Numbered from the stretch's first letter, positions 1-11,190 are shown. The stretch is DNA of 64,000 bases from Guadua angustifolia (GCA_036346375.1 CM070501.1:34058539-34122538), one strand, 5' to 3'. The notes: generated from the letters alone by a model not told the origin. A program made the numbers and translations.

Positions 1-108
1 TAGGAACTGTTGGAGAACAAGGTATTTTGTAGACCCAATTTTTTTTGGGAAGGTCCCAATTTAAGAATATTGAGAGTCTAAATATTAGGAACTGTTGGAG
101 ATGCTCTA
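1..108. repeat. 3' end of a MITE-like repeat cut by the window edge
   Basis: The phrase GGAACTGTTGGAGA occurs near position 3 and again near 89, and the stretch ends in ...GGAGATGCTCTA. A terminus reading TAGAGCATCTCC on the other strand is common in grass Tourist-like MITEs. The other end lies outside the window, so the element cannot be closed and the assignment is tentative. Confidence 0.35.
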
Positions 109-1388
109 ATAGAGAAATTCCTCATGGAAAAATAGGGATCAGGACCGTTATCATCCCTAAGAGGGAGGGAGAGATCCTCCCGTCAGAGTGGACCATGACG
201 TTACACACTTACACCCCGACGTTCCAGAACGGTCTGGAACTTTCGGGAAAGTTATTTCCGAGGTATGTAGAGTCATGGGGTACTGGAGTGCGTGAAAGCA
301 TGCATTGTCGGACAATATTGTGCCTGCATGGCTGCACAGAACCCTGCATGCTTCGAGAGCTGCTGGTGCTGCACAGCCACCAACCACATCTACCACGATC
401 GAGCAGCCAGTCCCACTGCTAATCCATGGTAAGATCTCAAACCTATCAGCGCATTCATGCAAAATTCTAGCCGACTGCCGACGAGTCCGTGGTGAAATTT
501 TAGCCTTACGATGTAGGCGAATATCATGACACAAGGGTTCGAAATTAAAACCCTGCGGTGTTGCCGGCGCCGGCTGGTCTAGTTGGGCAGGTCACGTGCT
601 AAATTCTCATAAGCTGAGAGCACCAAGAAACAGATAATCTATGCCCTGTTCTATTCGGCTAAGAGTTCTCGAGCCTTTTAAAGGTAAAATAGCCCAGTCA
701 AACTGGGTCCAATTCGCTGGCCCTGATTCCCGAAAGAAAGGAAGCATTGGGCTTCGATGTTCTGTACTGGTAAGATTCCATGTAAGGAAGTGAGGAACCT
801 GCAGAAACTTACCTGAATAATTCCTGGTCTGGTGGACTTGTGGCGCCGGAGCCGGAAATGCTATGAGCGCGGGCGCATAGCACTCCCCACAGCCGACGGA
901 AGAGTTGGAGAGCGCGGCCCACTTCTACGGAAACTTTTTCGGCCCAAGACTGGAGCCCGCATGGCCGCATCCTGAGTTTTTAGAGAGCCCGTTGAAGTTT
1001 ACTGTGAGTCCTTTTCTTTTTCTTTTTTCTTTCTTTCGATTTCTTTTCGTTTTAGTTCACTTTTTTCCCGGGTGTTTTAGTACATAGTTTTCCATCATTT
1101 TTATTTTTTCACCATTGTTTTATTAATAATTTTTTAATCAATTTTCTTGATTTGTTCCACCAATTCCTTTACATCTGCTCCACTGATAGCTTCAACTGTT
1201 CACAAATAGTTTTGAATTGGTACATGGGCACGTTTGAGCTGTTTCACCAATATTTTTACTTCTTGTTCATGAACCATTGAAAATGAATGCGCGGAACATT
1301 GGTCCATTTCCCATTATAACCTTTGCATGAAACATTAAACCAGGGCTTAAAATCAAGCGAAAAGCGTAGTCGATGGACAACACACTAA
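109..1388. other. Intergenic DNA, no gene recognised
   Basis: Only short open frames without recognisable domains occur here. Positions 300-430 are moderately GC-rich and end at a donor-like GTAAGA, which might be an exon fragment, but I can match it to no family. Positions 1005-1140 are T-rich. Confidence 0.5.
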
Positions 1389-1800
1389 GGACCTATTTGG
1401 GGGCTGTGGCTAAGTTGAAAAGCTGCTTTTAGCTTGTTGGGCTATCAAGCAGCTGTAGCTGGTGGCTGCGGCTTTTCTTGTTATGCCGTTTGGCAAACTG
1501 GTCGCTATAGCTGTAGCTTTTATGTAGCAACCGAGCAGGAAGGCAACAACTTAATTAAGCACAACGGCAATCGAGCGGGGAGGTGACGTGGATACGGCGA
1601 GGCAAGGCGACAGAGGTTGGGGAGGCGGAGTGAGCGAGGTGAGAGGCGATCGAGCGAAACCACAGCTAAAAAGTTTCTCCCCAGCAGCTGCAATTTTTGG
1701 AAGTGCTTTTGTTGTGGCTTAGCTTCCCAGCTGTTTTACAGCTATACTGTTTGGAGAGGTTTTTGGCTCAAAGCTGAAGCATAGCTCCCCAAATAGCCCC
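1389..1800. mobile_element. Tourist-like MITE (PIF/Harbinger type), 412 bp
   Basis: The left end starts GGACCTATTTGGGGGCTGTG. The reverse complement of the right end starts GGGGCTATTTGGGGAGCTAT, giving matching terminal inverted repeats. The element is flanked by the 3-bp direct repeat TAA (1386-1388 and 1801-1803), the usual Tourist target-site duplication. It contains no coding capacity. Confidence 0.8.
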
Positions 1801-1904
1801 TAATACTCTTATAGTACCCCTTGTTGGTATAGGGAAATGGACAATGATACATTCACCAAAAGATGGTTATAGGTTTAAGCTTACAGGTCATCTGCTTCTT
1901 TTTT

Positions 1905-2195
1905 TTAGAATAAAATTGTTTGGAATATAAAATTTTCAAATTGAAAGTTTGAATTCAAAACTTTTTGATATGAAAATTTTCTAGTTGAAACTTTCTAATT
2001 TGAGAATTTTTATTTAGATTTCTTCGAGTTGAAAAATTTTAATTTAAAATTTTTGATTTAAATTTTTTGAGTTAAAACTTTACGGTTTGAAACTTTTTGA
2101 TTTGAAATTTTTTGAGTTAAAACTTTCTAATTTGAAATTTTTTGTTATAATTTGGAGTTAAAACTTCTTGTTTAAAATTTTCTAGTTTAAATTTG
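1905..2195. repeat. AT-rich degenerate short tandem repeat
   Basis: Variants of a 20-22 base phrase (GTTTGAAACTTTTTGATTTG-like) recur many times with A/T-only drift. It looks like a decayed satellite-like or replication-slippage tract. No gene is visible in the flanking 1804-2670. Confidence 0.5.
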
Positions 2196-2670
2196 TGTTA
2201 GAGAGGAAGGGAGGTGGGGTAGGGAGTTGAAAAGAGGGAAAAAAAAGGAAGGGTGAAGATGGATGAAGAAAATGATATACGACTATCTAGAAGGATGTCC
2301 TTGACATTTTTAGTTTGAGAATAACCTCAAACTAATGGTATCCATTAAGTTTTGTCTTAAGTAACATTCACTTTACGCCTATCTTTCCACTTTGCCTATT
2401 AGAAAATGGAAAATGTCCTCTTATCAGATAAAAGGGAAAAATTATGGAACAACGTCAATTGGCTGACTGTTTGGAACATTTCGATCAAATCCATGAAACA
2501 TGTGAGTATTAAATCTAACAGCCATACGGTGGAAAGAAGAAGGAAGAAGATCTGGACGCGTTTGATTAACGTCGTCACGCGCCGCACAAATGAGTCGCTG
2601 GCGCCAAGGAAAAGGCCCACGAAATTTCCGCTGCGTACGGCCCGGCTTGCCTTTTATGGAAGGTGCAAGG

Positions 2671-3211
2671 AATTTTTTTTTAGTTAATATTTATTTTAAA
2701 TCTTTTTTGCAAAACTAATCGTGAACCAAAAATTTGAAAAGTAAGCGCCGTCGCCCGATGCTGAGGCGATCGCGTCTTGAGGCGGCAATTACCACCTGCC
2801 TTCTGACTCATAGCGTCGAAATTTCAAATTTTAGCAATGAGCAAAAAAAAATTGAAAATAGATCTATCGCCGATGCGGAGCGATCGCCAATCTTAGGCGA
2901 TAGGTCTTTATGTAACAATCTTGTAGCATTCTTTTTCGATTTGTTGTGTTCAGCGATAATTTTTCCGTTGAATACAACAAAATTGCAAAAAAATTGCTCT
3001 GATGCAAGATACTCTGATACTATCGCCCGATCTTGAAGCGATAGGTCTATTTTAATTTTTTTATTCTGCTTAAAATTTGAAATTTAGATGAAATTAGGTA
3101 GGGTAAATGTCGCCCGACGCGATCGCTCAGATCAAGCGAACTTACTTTTCAAATTTTTACCCTACGATTAGTTTTGAAAAAATTTAAAATAAATATTAAA
3201 TAAAAATTAGG
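2671..3211. mobile_element. Non-coding element with long terminal inverted repeats, about 540 bp
   Basis: The left arm (about 2671-2755) and right arm (about 3108-3211) are inverted copies of each other over roughly 65-80 bp, sharing TTAATATTTATTTTAAAT, CAAAACTAATCGT and ATTTGAAAAGTAAG. Between the arms the words GCGATCGC and GCGATAG recur in both orientations. No transposase frame is present. I infer a foldback or MULE-type non-autonomous DNA transposon; a clear target-site duplication was not identified, so the outer ends are approximate. Confidence 0.6.
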
Positions 3212-3631
3212 ATGGAAATCGAGTCAAAGTTTTCATTTTTTGGTTTTTTCTCTTTAAAATTGACATATTTTGATTTAATATTATTTTATTTATAGTTTGA
3301 TAGTGTTTTTAGAATCGAGTCAACGAGCTGAGCAAGTACAAAATCCAATTTCATTTAAAATTAACTCATTTCAATGTTCAAACAATGAACAAATGTAATT
3401 AAAATTTTAAATCGAACCAACAAGCCCTACTAAAGTTTTTTTTCCCAAGACCTAGTTGTTACGCGGCGCTTGAGCTGCGTCTCGTCGTCCCCCGCCGGAG
3501 CTTTGCTCGGCCCCGTCCGAAGATTCAGTTTCATCCGGACCATGGCCCCGAAGGCCTAACCTATGTCGCTGAATACGTTTCATTTGTGTAGGCTAAATTC
3601 CTAGGCATGGTTTTAACTGTCTCTAAAATCT
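3212..3631. other. Intergenic DNA, no gene recognised
   Basis: AT-rich sequence passes into a short GC-rich patch around 3470-3560. The phrase TGTCGCTGAA at about 3563 is repeated near 3647 at the start of the polyadenylated insertion described next. No domain is recognisable. Confidence 0.4.
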
Positions 3632-3648
3632 ACATAAGCTAGTTATGT

Positions 3649-3727
3649 CGCTGAAGAAGTTTCAAGACCTTGTATCTTCTCGATGTAACGTTCTTGAAAT
3701 TAATAAAATCTTCCTTTTCCAAAAAAA
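3649..3727 (+). mobile_element. 5'-truncated polyadenylated retro-insertion with 17-bp target-site duplication
   Basis: The 17-mer ACATAAGCTAGTTATGT occurs exactly at 3632-3648 and again at about 3728-3744. The 79 bp between the copies end in TTAATAAAATCTTCC and a short poly-A run. Long perfect duplications plus a 3' A-tail are the signature of LINE-machinery insertion, so this is read as the 3' stub of a LINE or SINE. Confidence 0.65.
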
Positions 3728-3949
3728 ACATAAGCTAGTTATGTACAAATCATAGATTCTCGGCATCGGTGTCCATCAGATACCATCCCGTGCGTTATGG
3801 ATGAATATTTTCGGCGATCGGCCGAGCTAGTTCTACGGCTACAAGTCATACCAGCAAGTGCTTGTACATATCTTTCACAGTTGCCATTGTTGTATAGATC
3901 CGATATTATTGTAATTCTCCTTGAAACAAAAAGGTTGAACATATATCTT

Positions 3950-4224
3950 TATTTAGAAATATAAGACGTATTTGACTTTGCACAAGGATTAAGATTATGG
4001 CAAAGTTAAGAAATGTACAAGATAAAGTGACTTAGATACATCACTTAACTGCCATCGAAGATAAGATACAATACTTTGTGTGAGTAGTAATGAATAAATA
4101 CATACGATTGTGAGAGAATAAATAGAAGTATATTAGGAAAAGCCTCATTAAATATGCACTCAAGCCTTATATTTCTACGCAAGAGTATTGAAACTATGTG
4201 CCTTATATTTCTAAATGGGGGGAG
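3950..4224. mobile_element. Stowaway-like MITE (Tc1/mariner type), about 275 bp
   Basis: The right end reads CTTATATTTCTAAATGGGGGGAG, followed by TA at 4225-4226. This is the inverted counterpart of the ATTTAGAAATATAAG at the left end, although the extreme left CTCCC has decayed. The body (GACTTTGCACAAGGATTAAG and following) is shared with the partial copy at about 27797, so both belong to one family. Confidence 0.65.
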
Positions 4225-4376
4225 TAATATATTTTTGTTAATTATCTCGAGTAATTTCAGTTATAGGATTCAACTGCATGCTAGCTCGCCTGGATTTCTA
4301 AATTGTCAAACAATCAATCAATCTATCTCATTAAAGCAAAGGTAAAAGTAATTACACACTTGCTCTCGAGGGCTAT

Positions 4377-4857
4377 TGTCGACGTTTGTTACCGACAATA
4401 ATGAAAAGAGGGCTACGCGCTGGACCCAAACTCGATGGTAGCACAAGACGCACGATGTATACAGGTTCGGGCTCTCGCGGTGGAGATAATACCCTAGTCC
4501 TGTGCTCTGGAATTATATGTGGCTAGCTAATAGCTGATGAGATGTTCTGTTCTGTTCCTCCCTCCTTCTCCCCCACCCCCCTTTATATAGCGGAGGAGGG
4601 CGGTTGCAAGGGAGAGTCCTAATCAGTTACAAGGTGGAGATTATATCTCTTTCCTTATCCGTTTAATATGATAGCGGATAGGATTACAATTGTATCCTCC
4701 CTAAGCAGGGTCGGTTTCTATCTTCTGGGTTTCCTTGCTGCGCATGGTAGCCTGCCTCTTGGGCAATATCTATCTTCATGTATCCGGCTTGGCCTATCCC
4801 CTCCCGGGTGGCCCTCACGTCCTGTCATGCAGATACCCGGGGTCCATATACTCCACA
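4377..4857 (-). repeat. LTR (3' LTR in element orientation)
   Basis: 481 bp, TG...CA, matching 8014-8494 with 8 mismatches. On the minus strand TATATAAA lies at 4589-4582 and is the likely LTR TATA box. The LTR is mirrored by open frames on the plus strand, which are chance frames. Confidence 0.9.
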
Positions 4858-4871
4858 GTAGCCCCCGAGTG
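4858..4871 (-). other. Polypurine tract
   Basis: On the minus strand CACTCGGGGGCTAC abuts the LTR start TGTGGAG. This is the expected plus-strand priming site for second-strand synthesis and fixes the element's orientation. Confidence 0.7.
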
Positions 4872-5711
4872 CTTTGCGATCGAGTTGCCGCCTTCCTGGT
4901 CGCAGCCCAACTGAGTCATGCTTCACACCAAGTGCTTCCAGTTCTTGATGTAGTTTCGGTCGGTTTTTCTTTCGGTAGAGTGCCCATTGTAGGCAAAGAG
5001 ATCGTGAAGGACTCAATAGAACTCCACGCGTTGAACTATTCCCAACTGTCGCGGCGTACAGCTGGTGGCCCATCATGGGACATACCGCATCCTCAACGAT
5101 ATGCAGAAGTCAAAACGCTTTTTTCGCTCAAGGCGAAATTCAGCGCAGCTCCTTTTAAATTCATTTGATCTTGATGTAAATCGTTGAAGCGTTGGCCCAC
5201 GCGTCGCATCCAAATTTAGTAGTCCTGAAATCATGTATATGCAGAACTTAGGCAATGTAAAAACAATTCACTTGCGGATGTGATGTCCGACTGGTTTGTG
5301 TATAATCTTGGGGTTTTTTACTCCTTTTTCTTATTGATTTTGAATTCATCCGAGTGGTTTTGACTCTTTTTTGTTTAAGCACTCTGCCCGACTAGTCTAG
5401 CCCCCGAGCGTCGGGAATCGGCTCATGGCTCTTTTTCCCAGACACGCGATTTGGGTGACTAAAGTTCGCCGTTCATGGGGTCAGAGCTTCACAACTCGGA
5501 ATCAAAGCGCTCGGACTTAGTCGCAATCTTAAGGAAATAAGGAAAGTATATGATCCTGGCGGGGTTGCACATGTGCAACACTATTAGGTGTAGCCCCGAC
5601 TTCTTGCTTAATTGAGTAGCAATTGAGTAGCAAGTCAATAATAATAACAATAATGACATAATTGAGTAAAAAGCGACTTAGCCGCTTTATGCTCCATGTG
5701 TTCTGACGATC

Positions 5712-6310
5712 GTGCCGTCCTTGCTCGTGGCGCAGCGTGGCTCTTAGCGTGCCGAGGTTGGCGCTTCGGGCGCAGCGTAGGCTCGTGGCCGTCTTGCGAG
5801 TTGGCGCTTCGAAGCGCGGCGTGGCTCTTAGCGTGCGAGTTGGCGCTTCGAAGCGCGGCGTAAACTTCGAGCCGTCTTAGGTTGGCGCTCGAAGCGCGTG
5901 GTGGCTCTTAGCGTCTGCGAGTTGGCGCTTCGAAGCGCGGCGTAAACTCGTGGCGTCTTGAGTTGGCGCTTCGAAGCGCGACGTAGCTCTTAACCGTCTT
6001 AAAGTTGGCGCTTCGGCGCAGCGTAAACTCGTGGCGTCGAGAATTGGCCTTCGAAGCGCGGCGTAGCTCTTAGCGTCGTGCGAGGTTGGCGCTTCGAAGC
6101 GCGGCGTAAACTCGTGGCCGTCTTAGGTTGGCGCTTCGGGCGCGGCGTAAACTCGTGGCGTCCGAGATTGGCCTTCGAAGCGCGCGTAAACTCGTGGCCA
6201 TGCAGTTGGCGCTGAAGCGCGGCGTGGCTCTTAGCGTCGCGAGTATGGCGCTTCAGCGCGCGTAAACTCGTGGCGTCTTGCGGCTCGAAGCGTGGCGTTG
6301 GCTCGTGGCA
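5712..6310. repeat. Tandem array of about 45-50-bp units with a palindromic core
   Basis: About 12 units carry GTTGGCGCTTCGAAGCGC followed by one of two tails: GGCTCTTAGCGT (A) or TAAACTCGTGGCGT (B). A and B units often alternate, giving a dimer of roughly 95 bp. The core GCGCTTCGAAGCGC is a perfect 14-bp palindrome. Small indels are scattered through the copies. The array lies inside the non-autonomous LTR element, nearer its 3' end. Confidence 0.85.
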
Positions 6311-7993
6311 GACTTAGTCCTAATAGAGGCTTTGAATTGCTTGACTAGTGGAAACACATCACTAGCCGAGTGACGAAGCTCCTGAGTTATTGTAGTAGCC
6401 ACAAAAGGCGGTCGAGGATCGAGCGGTCAAACCCGAGTTCCGTATGTCGATTTAATCGATCGGAGGGAGCGCCAGGTTTAGTGCCTCCATGCATTATATG
6501 TGTCAGACTTAACACCGACACCAAAATAATTTCCTGAAATAATCAGGAAGAAATTTGAGTAGTATCTTTTTGCAAAAATTTACCCGAGTGATCCGAATAA
6601 TTTTTTAAACCACTCGGATATATAAAAATTAAGCCGCATATTTAAGTGCATAATTTAAATATTTAGAAAGACTTAGCTGTTAGCTCGCCGACTAATCTTG
6701 GCCTGGTTTCGGGTGGTCGGACGGCCGATGCCAGCAGAGGACGCTCGACCATTGATGACGTGCTGCTTGCCGAAGCGCCGGACGTAGCGGTGGAGGTCGG
6801 CCTCGCCAATGCCCGGGGTGAGCCCGCCCATGAACAGCGTGCCTGGTGCTTGCGTCAGATCCGTTCCTGCCGCTCAGGGTATCGTTTCCAGCTTCTAGTC
6901 GCCAAACTCCAAAACTTCAAGTCGCTGAAAACACCCAAAAACTTCTAGTCGCCGGTCTTGATTTTTATCTTCCACACGCATGCATGCATGCAACACAAGA
7001 GTGCAGGCCTTGGCGCTAGGGAAGAAAAAATCTTCGGCCAGGACGCCTCGTGCCTGAAGCTGTCGCTTCCTGCACAAAATCAGTATGCGAAGAGCACAGC
7101 GACTCTCCGTTTACTTCCGTAGGCTGCCCATAATCGACCATCACGGCGGGCGCCTCGATCTTTGCAATCTCCGGCACCGGTCCCGGTTCTTGTGCCTCGC
7201 ATGCACCCACAGGTCCAGCGTTCTTAGGCATCGCCGATTCTTGCTTGACCGCGTGCACCCGTGATCGAGCTTTCGGTATTGCCGTTCTTTGGACGATAAT
7301 GGGTTTGGAGAGCATGCTCGCCCGACTTCATGTACACCGATGTTGATCGAGAAATCGTCGGGCCGCATGGCGCCGCACCACTTTGCCAAGATCCGCCGTT
7401 GATTGGGTCCAGACAATCACGGTGGCGATTGATTTAATCGCTCGATGCCGCCGCCGCGATATCCGCCATCGCGGTGACGAAGAAGGGTCCTCGGCTGTCG
7501 CCCCATGGCGATTGGTTTCATCACGCCAACATCCCGATTTACGGGCCTTTCGGTGATGATTCATACAAGAGATAATGATTAGCAATCGGCCAGTAAACAC
7601 ATTAATTAAGTATAGTAAATAAAAGTGTGTTGCTTCTTGTTATGCCCGATCGGTTGGATGGGAGCATGCATATGCTGGCTTCTGGGGGAGGAACCGCGGC
7701 AGGCGCGGCATCGATGCCTCGCACCAGGACCTGCACACGACATGGAAGAGGACGAAGTCAGTGGCCTCGTAGAGGCGGCCGGAGATTTCGTAGCATCGCC
7801 ATCACGAATCATGCATGCACGACAAGGAATTGGGCTTCCATGTATGCATCGCCGAGAGCAGTTTCCCTCTAGTCTTCCTCTTGATGCTTCGCCGCCGTAA
7901 AATCCTTGTCACATAGAAAAACGGCCGTCCCAGCCGCCAGAAAAAAGCTGTCGAAGATCGCCATCGAACCTGCTGAGATTGATCCTAGCGCAG
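6311..7993 (-). other. Interior of the non-autonomous LTR element, no recognised gene
   Basis: Several short frames exist on both strands, the longest about 99 codons at 7016-7315 on the minus strand. None shows a zinc knuckle, DSG, YxDD or DDE motif. A minus-strand frame near 7869-8090, just after the PBS, could be the decayed start of a gag reading frame, but this is not supported by motifs. Confidence 0.5.
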
Positions 7994-8011
7994 CCCCTAC
8001 CTGGCGCGCCA
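7994..8011 (-). other. Primer-binding site
   Basis: On the minus strand TGGCGCGCCAGGTAGGGG lies 2 nt inside the LTR. Its position and TGG start fit a tRNA 3'-end primer site, as in many grass Gypsy elements. I do not assign the primer tRNA. Confidence 0.7.
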
Positions 8012-8013
8012 AC

Positions 8014-8494
8014 TGTCGACGTTTGTTACCGACAATAATGAAAAGGGGGCTACGCGCTGGACCCAAACTCGATGGTAGCACAAGACGCACGATGTATACA
8101 GGTTCGGGCTCTCGCGGTGGAGATAATACCCTAGTCCTGTGCTCTGGAATTATATGTGGCTAGCTAATAGCTGATGAGATGCTCTGTTCTATTCCTCCCT
8201 CCTTCTCCCCCACCCCCCTTTATATAGTGGAGGAGGGCGGTTGCAAGGGAGAGTTCTAATCAGTTACAAGGTGGAGATTATATCTCTTTCCTTATCCATT
8301 TAATATGATAGCGGATAGGATTACAATTGTATCCTCCCTAAGCAGGGTCGGTTTCTATCTTCTGGGTTTTCTTGCTGCGCATGGCAGCCTGCCTCTTGGG
8401 CAATATCTATCTTCATGTATCCGGCTTGGCCTATCCCCTCCCGGGTGGCCCTCACGTCCTGTCATGCAGATACCCGGGGTCCATATACTCCACA
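8014..8494 (-). repeat. LTR (5' LTR in element orientation)
   Basis: 481 bp; on the minus strand TATATAAA at 8226-8219 is the probable promoter TATA box. It is followed outside by the duplication GCTAT at 8495-8499. Confidence 0.9.
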
Positions 8495-8499
8495 GCTAT

Positions 8500-9966
8500 A
8501 AATTCTCACATTAACTAAGAAAAAGAGAGAAAGATCATCACAATTGATCGTTGTGGTGGGTCCAGATTATAATAGCTTAGATTAAAATAAAAGAGTGTAT
8601 GTCAAGTACTATCCAGAAATAACAATAATTTTGGATAAAAAATAAAATGTAATTATCAATTTGATTTCTATATGAATTTGTAAGTAAAATCCTAAATAAA
8701 TATAATTCAGAATTGGTAAGTTTCTAAATAAATATAATTCAAAATAAACAAAGTTTAGCAATTAGATTTGAATACAAATTCCAACAAAAATAACCAAAAT
8801 TCAAAATAAAAAATAAAATTAGAAAGTTTAGTTGATATGAATTCTAAAATAAAATCCTAAATAAATACAAACAATATATTTTTTAAAAAATAGCAATTAG
8901 ATTGATAATACATAAAAAATTAACAATTATGAACAATATAATTGAAATTTGGAATAAAAAAGAAATTTTGTAAATTGATTTTCATACGAATTTCAAAGTA
9001 AAATCCCCACATCACTAAAATGTAGAATAAATTAAATACAATAAGCAATTTGATTTGTATACAAATACAAAAAAATAACTAAACTTTTGAATGAAAAGAA
9101 AAGTAATAACAAGATGGCGCAAATAATGTCAAAGGAGAGCACAAAAGAGTGCAATAACGTTGATCTGTCCTACAAGAAGACGTTGACCACAGGGAAGCGA
9201 AGCCTGTGAAGAGCTGAGGCGGTGGTAGAGAATATGAGAAAAATGTTGTATTGGTTACCTTAGCCGTTCAATGAGCACAATATTGTGTTGCTCATCGGAG
9301 TTGTTGAAGATCAATAAAAACTAGAGTTGAAGGAGCCAATGATCGCGACAATAAGTGGTAAGTGTCAGCATTATTGAAGGAGTTAGTGACAAAAAAAACT
9401 CGATGTTGGGGAATCTCTAACAAATGGAAGATAAAATTTGTATTGAAGACGAGCTATGGGCGATACGGGCAGTTAGTTAGGATCATGCCATCACTAGTGA
9501 AGGGCACAATACCACCAACAATTGCATGAAGACTCTTCATATCATTAGATAGCGACTAAAGCAGATATATCGACATCAATGAAAATGGAAAGTCACTGCG
9601 GGTAGTGAGGAAACCATGATGTTGTTAGCCAAACGTTGTTGAATAGGAGTGGCCAACACGGAAGAGAACATCAAGCATCATGCATGTGTATATATATTCA
9701 TGAATCCATACAAATAAAAGCATGGATGTACAAAAGCAAAGTAGCAAAGAGCTCAAAGTAGAGATGATGTAACTGTAGGAAACAGGCTTGGGGCCAAAGG
9801 AAAGAGCGTGACGAGTGTCTCTGGCAAGGATCAACGACAATTGCATGTGTATACATGTTTGATATTGCAATGGTTAGTGTTAAGCAATAATTGAAGAGAA
9901 GTAGGAGATAATAGTGTGTTATAGCATTACATCGGAAAATATAGCAGCTAAGAGAGATCAATTAAG
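8500..9966. other. AT-rich intergenic DNA, no gene recognised
   Basis: Positions 8600-9080 are repetitive A/T-rich DNA with recurring AAATTCAAAATAAA-like phrases. Positions 9100-9960 are less biased but hold only short frames without domains. Confidence 0.45.
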
Positions 9967-10174
9967 AATTGGGTTTGATGTTGAAGGTTAATGTATAAAA
10001 GTAGAATTGGTGAGTAAAATCGACTTATAACTAGAGGGAAAAAAATCAAACAAAGATACCGACAAATACCAATTAGGTTTGATTTGAAGGTTAATGTAGA
10101 AAAGTAGAATTGGTGAGTAAAATCGACTTATAACTAGAGGAAAAAAAATCAAACAACCGATACCGACAAATACC
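9967..10174. repeat. Tandem duplication, two copies of about 104 bp
   Basis: AATT(G/A)GGTTTGAT...TACCGACAAATACC occurs at about 9967-10070 and again at about 10071-10174 with few differences, including a 3-bp TGT indel near the start and a CCG insertion near the end. It is non-coding. Confidence 0.8.
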
Positions 10175-10177
10175 AAT

Positions 10178-10640
10178 ATCTCTACTATTTCTAATTACGA
10201 GTTGGGGACGGTAGTCCGTTCTCTCGCCCCTCCCTCTGGACATACCCACGAAACGGAGAGTTTTAATTCGGTTGGATATGTATACATGTATGATCTGCGG
10301 CGTATCAGTCTTTTATCTCAATTAGCTGATTCTATTTTCAAATACTGCACGACTGATTCTTTTTTCATATACTACACACATACAGCTTCTGAGTTACCAT
10401 ATGCCTTTGAGTTGCCATATGCATTATTTCCATTAAATATTTACTTGCATGTGTAGATAAGATCATCTTTTTTTTTATCTAATCACGTATGGACTTGATT
10501 CCAGCCAGCCAGCACTATGCGCACGGCCATGCATAACGCGATTAGATAAGTTTGTTATCTCTGTCTCTACTAATTCTAATTAGAAGTTGGTGGTGGTACG
10601 TCCGTTCTCCACCCTCACCCTGACACGTGTGCGCACCCGC
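10178..10640. mobile_element. Possible Helitron-type 5' termini, two related heads
   Basis: Two similar starts occur: TCTCTACTATTTCTAATTA at about 10178 and TCTCTACTAATTCTAATTAG at about 10567. Each is followed by a related GTTGG..GGT..GTCCGTTCTC stretch. TCTCTACT starts resemble Helitron 5' ends known from grasses. No Rep/helicase frame and no confirmed CTRR hairpin end was found, so this is tentative. Confidence 0.3.
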
Positions 10641-11059
10641 GTAGCTGAGTGGAAAATAGGCAGTGGCCACCCTGGTAGATTGGATTGGATTATCCCGTTG
10701 CGGAAGGTAAATGAATATGCATGACTCATTTATTGCTTTTTTTCTCTCATTGATCTAGCATTCGAATCAGCGGCGATTGATCTCGGTGCTTTTCGGATTA
10801 GATTGATTAATTCCCTTCCAAAGGAAGCAGAGCTCCGATTCACGAAGTTGGGTCTCTTCTCGCCTCTTTCTATTTTGTTGTTTTCCTTATTCGATGATTT
10901 CTTAATCTGGATTCTATAGATATCTTCTCAATTGCTGAATTTATATAACCCCATCACCTTTTGCCTTTCCTGCAAATATATTGAGCTTATCCGTTGAGCG
11001 GAGATAATGGGCGATCTTCCTGATTTCGTCAATGTAGCGTAAGGGCAGGTTGCCGGTGG

Positions 11060-11190
11060 TGGGCGGCGAGATAGGCTGGCAGTACTGCTGGAGTTCGCCG
11101 CGATGGATGATGTCAATAGGTTGAAGGAGGCGCTCGTGGGGGAAAGCGAAGAGGCGGTGAAACTGGTTCATGGGGTGAGGCTATGATATG
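11060..11190 (+). pseudogene. Possible captured gene fragment
   Basis: A short plus-strand frame reads LLEFAAMDDVNRLKEAL and runs to a stop near 11188. The phrase resembles the helix leading into ankyrin repeats of plant CCCH zinc-finger proteins, but it is too short for a firm assignment. It lies just upstream of a MITE and downstream of the Helitron-like heads. It may equally be a chance frame. Confidence 0.25.

Larger units (their letters stand above)
4377..8494 (-). mobile_element. Non-autonomous LTR retrotransposon, 4118 bp
   Basis: Two 481-bp direct repeats (4377-4857 and 8014-8494) begin TG and end CA, and the element is flanked by the 5-bp duplication GCTAT (4372-4376 and 8495-8499). 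A primer-binding-type site next to 8014 and a purine tract next to 4857, both read on the minus strand, give the transcription direction. The 3.15-kb interior has no recognisable gag, protease, reverse transcriptase or integrase, so replication must depend on proteins from a partner element. The LTRs differ at 8 positions (1.7%), all transitions, pointing to a fairly recent insertion. Superfamily is uncertain; the PBS and purine-tract style resembles grass Gypsy elements of the Dasheng/RIRE2 kind. Confidence 0.9.

Noticed and set aside
4668..5168. 166-codon plus-strand open frame
   Set aside because: Crosses an LTR and is antisense to the element; the second LTR copy gives the same partial frame.
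5712..6310. Regular repeat array that could suggest a CRISPR
   Set aside because: The units are directly tandem with degenerate tails and no unique spacers, they lie inside an LTR element, and the genome is a plant.
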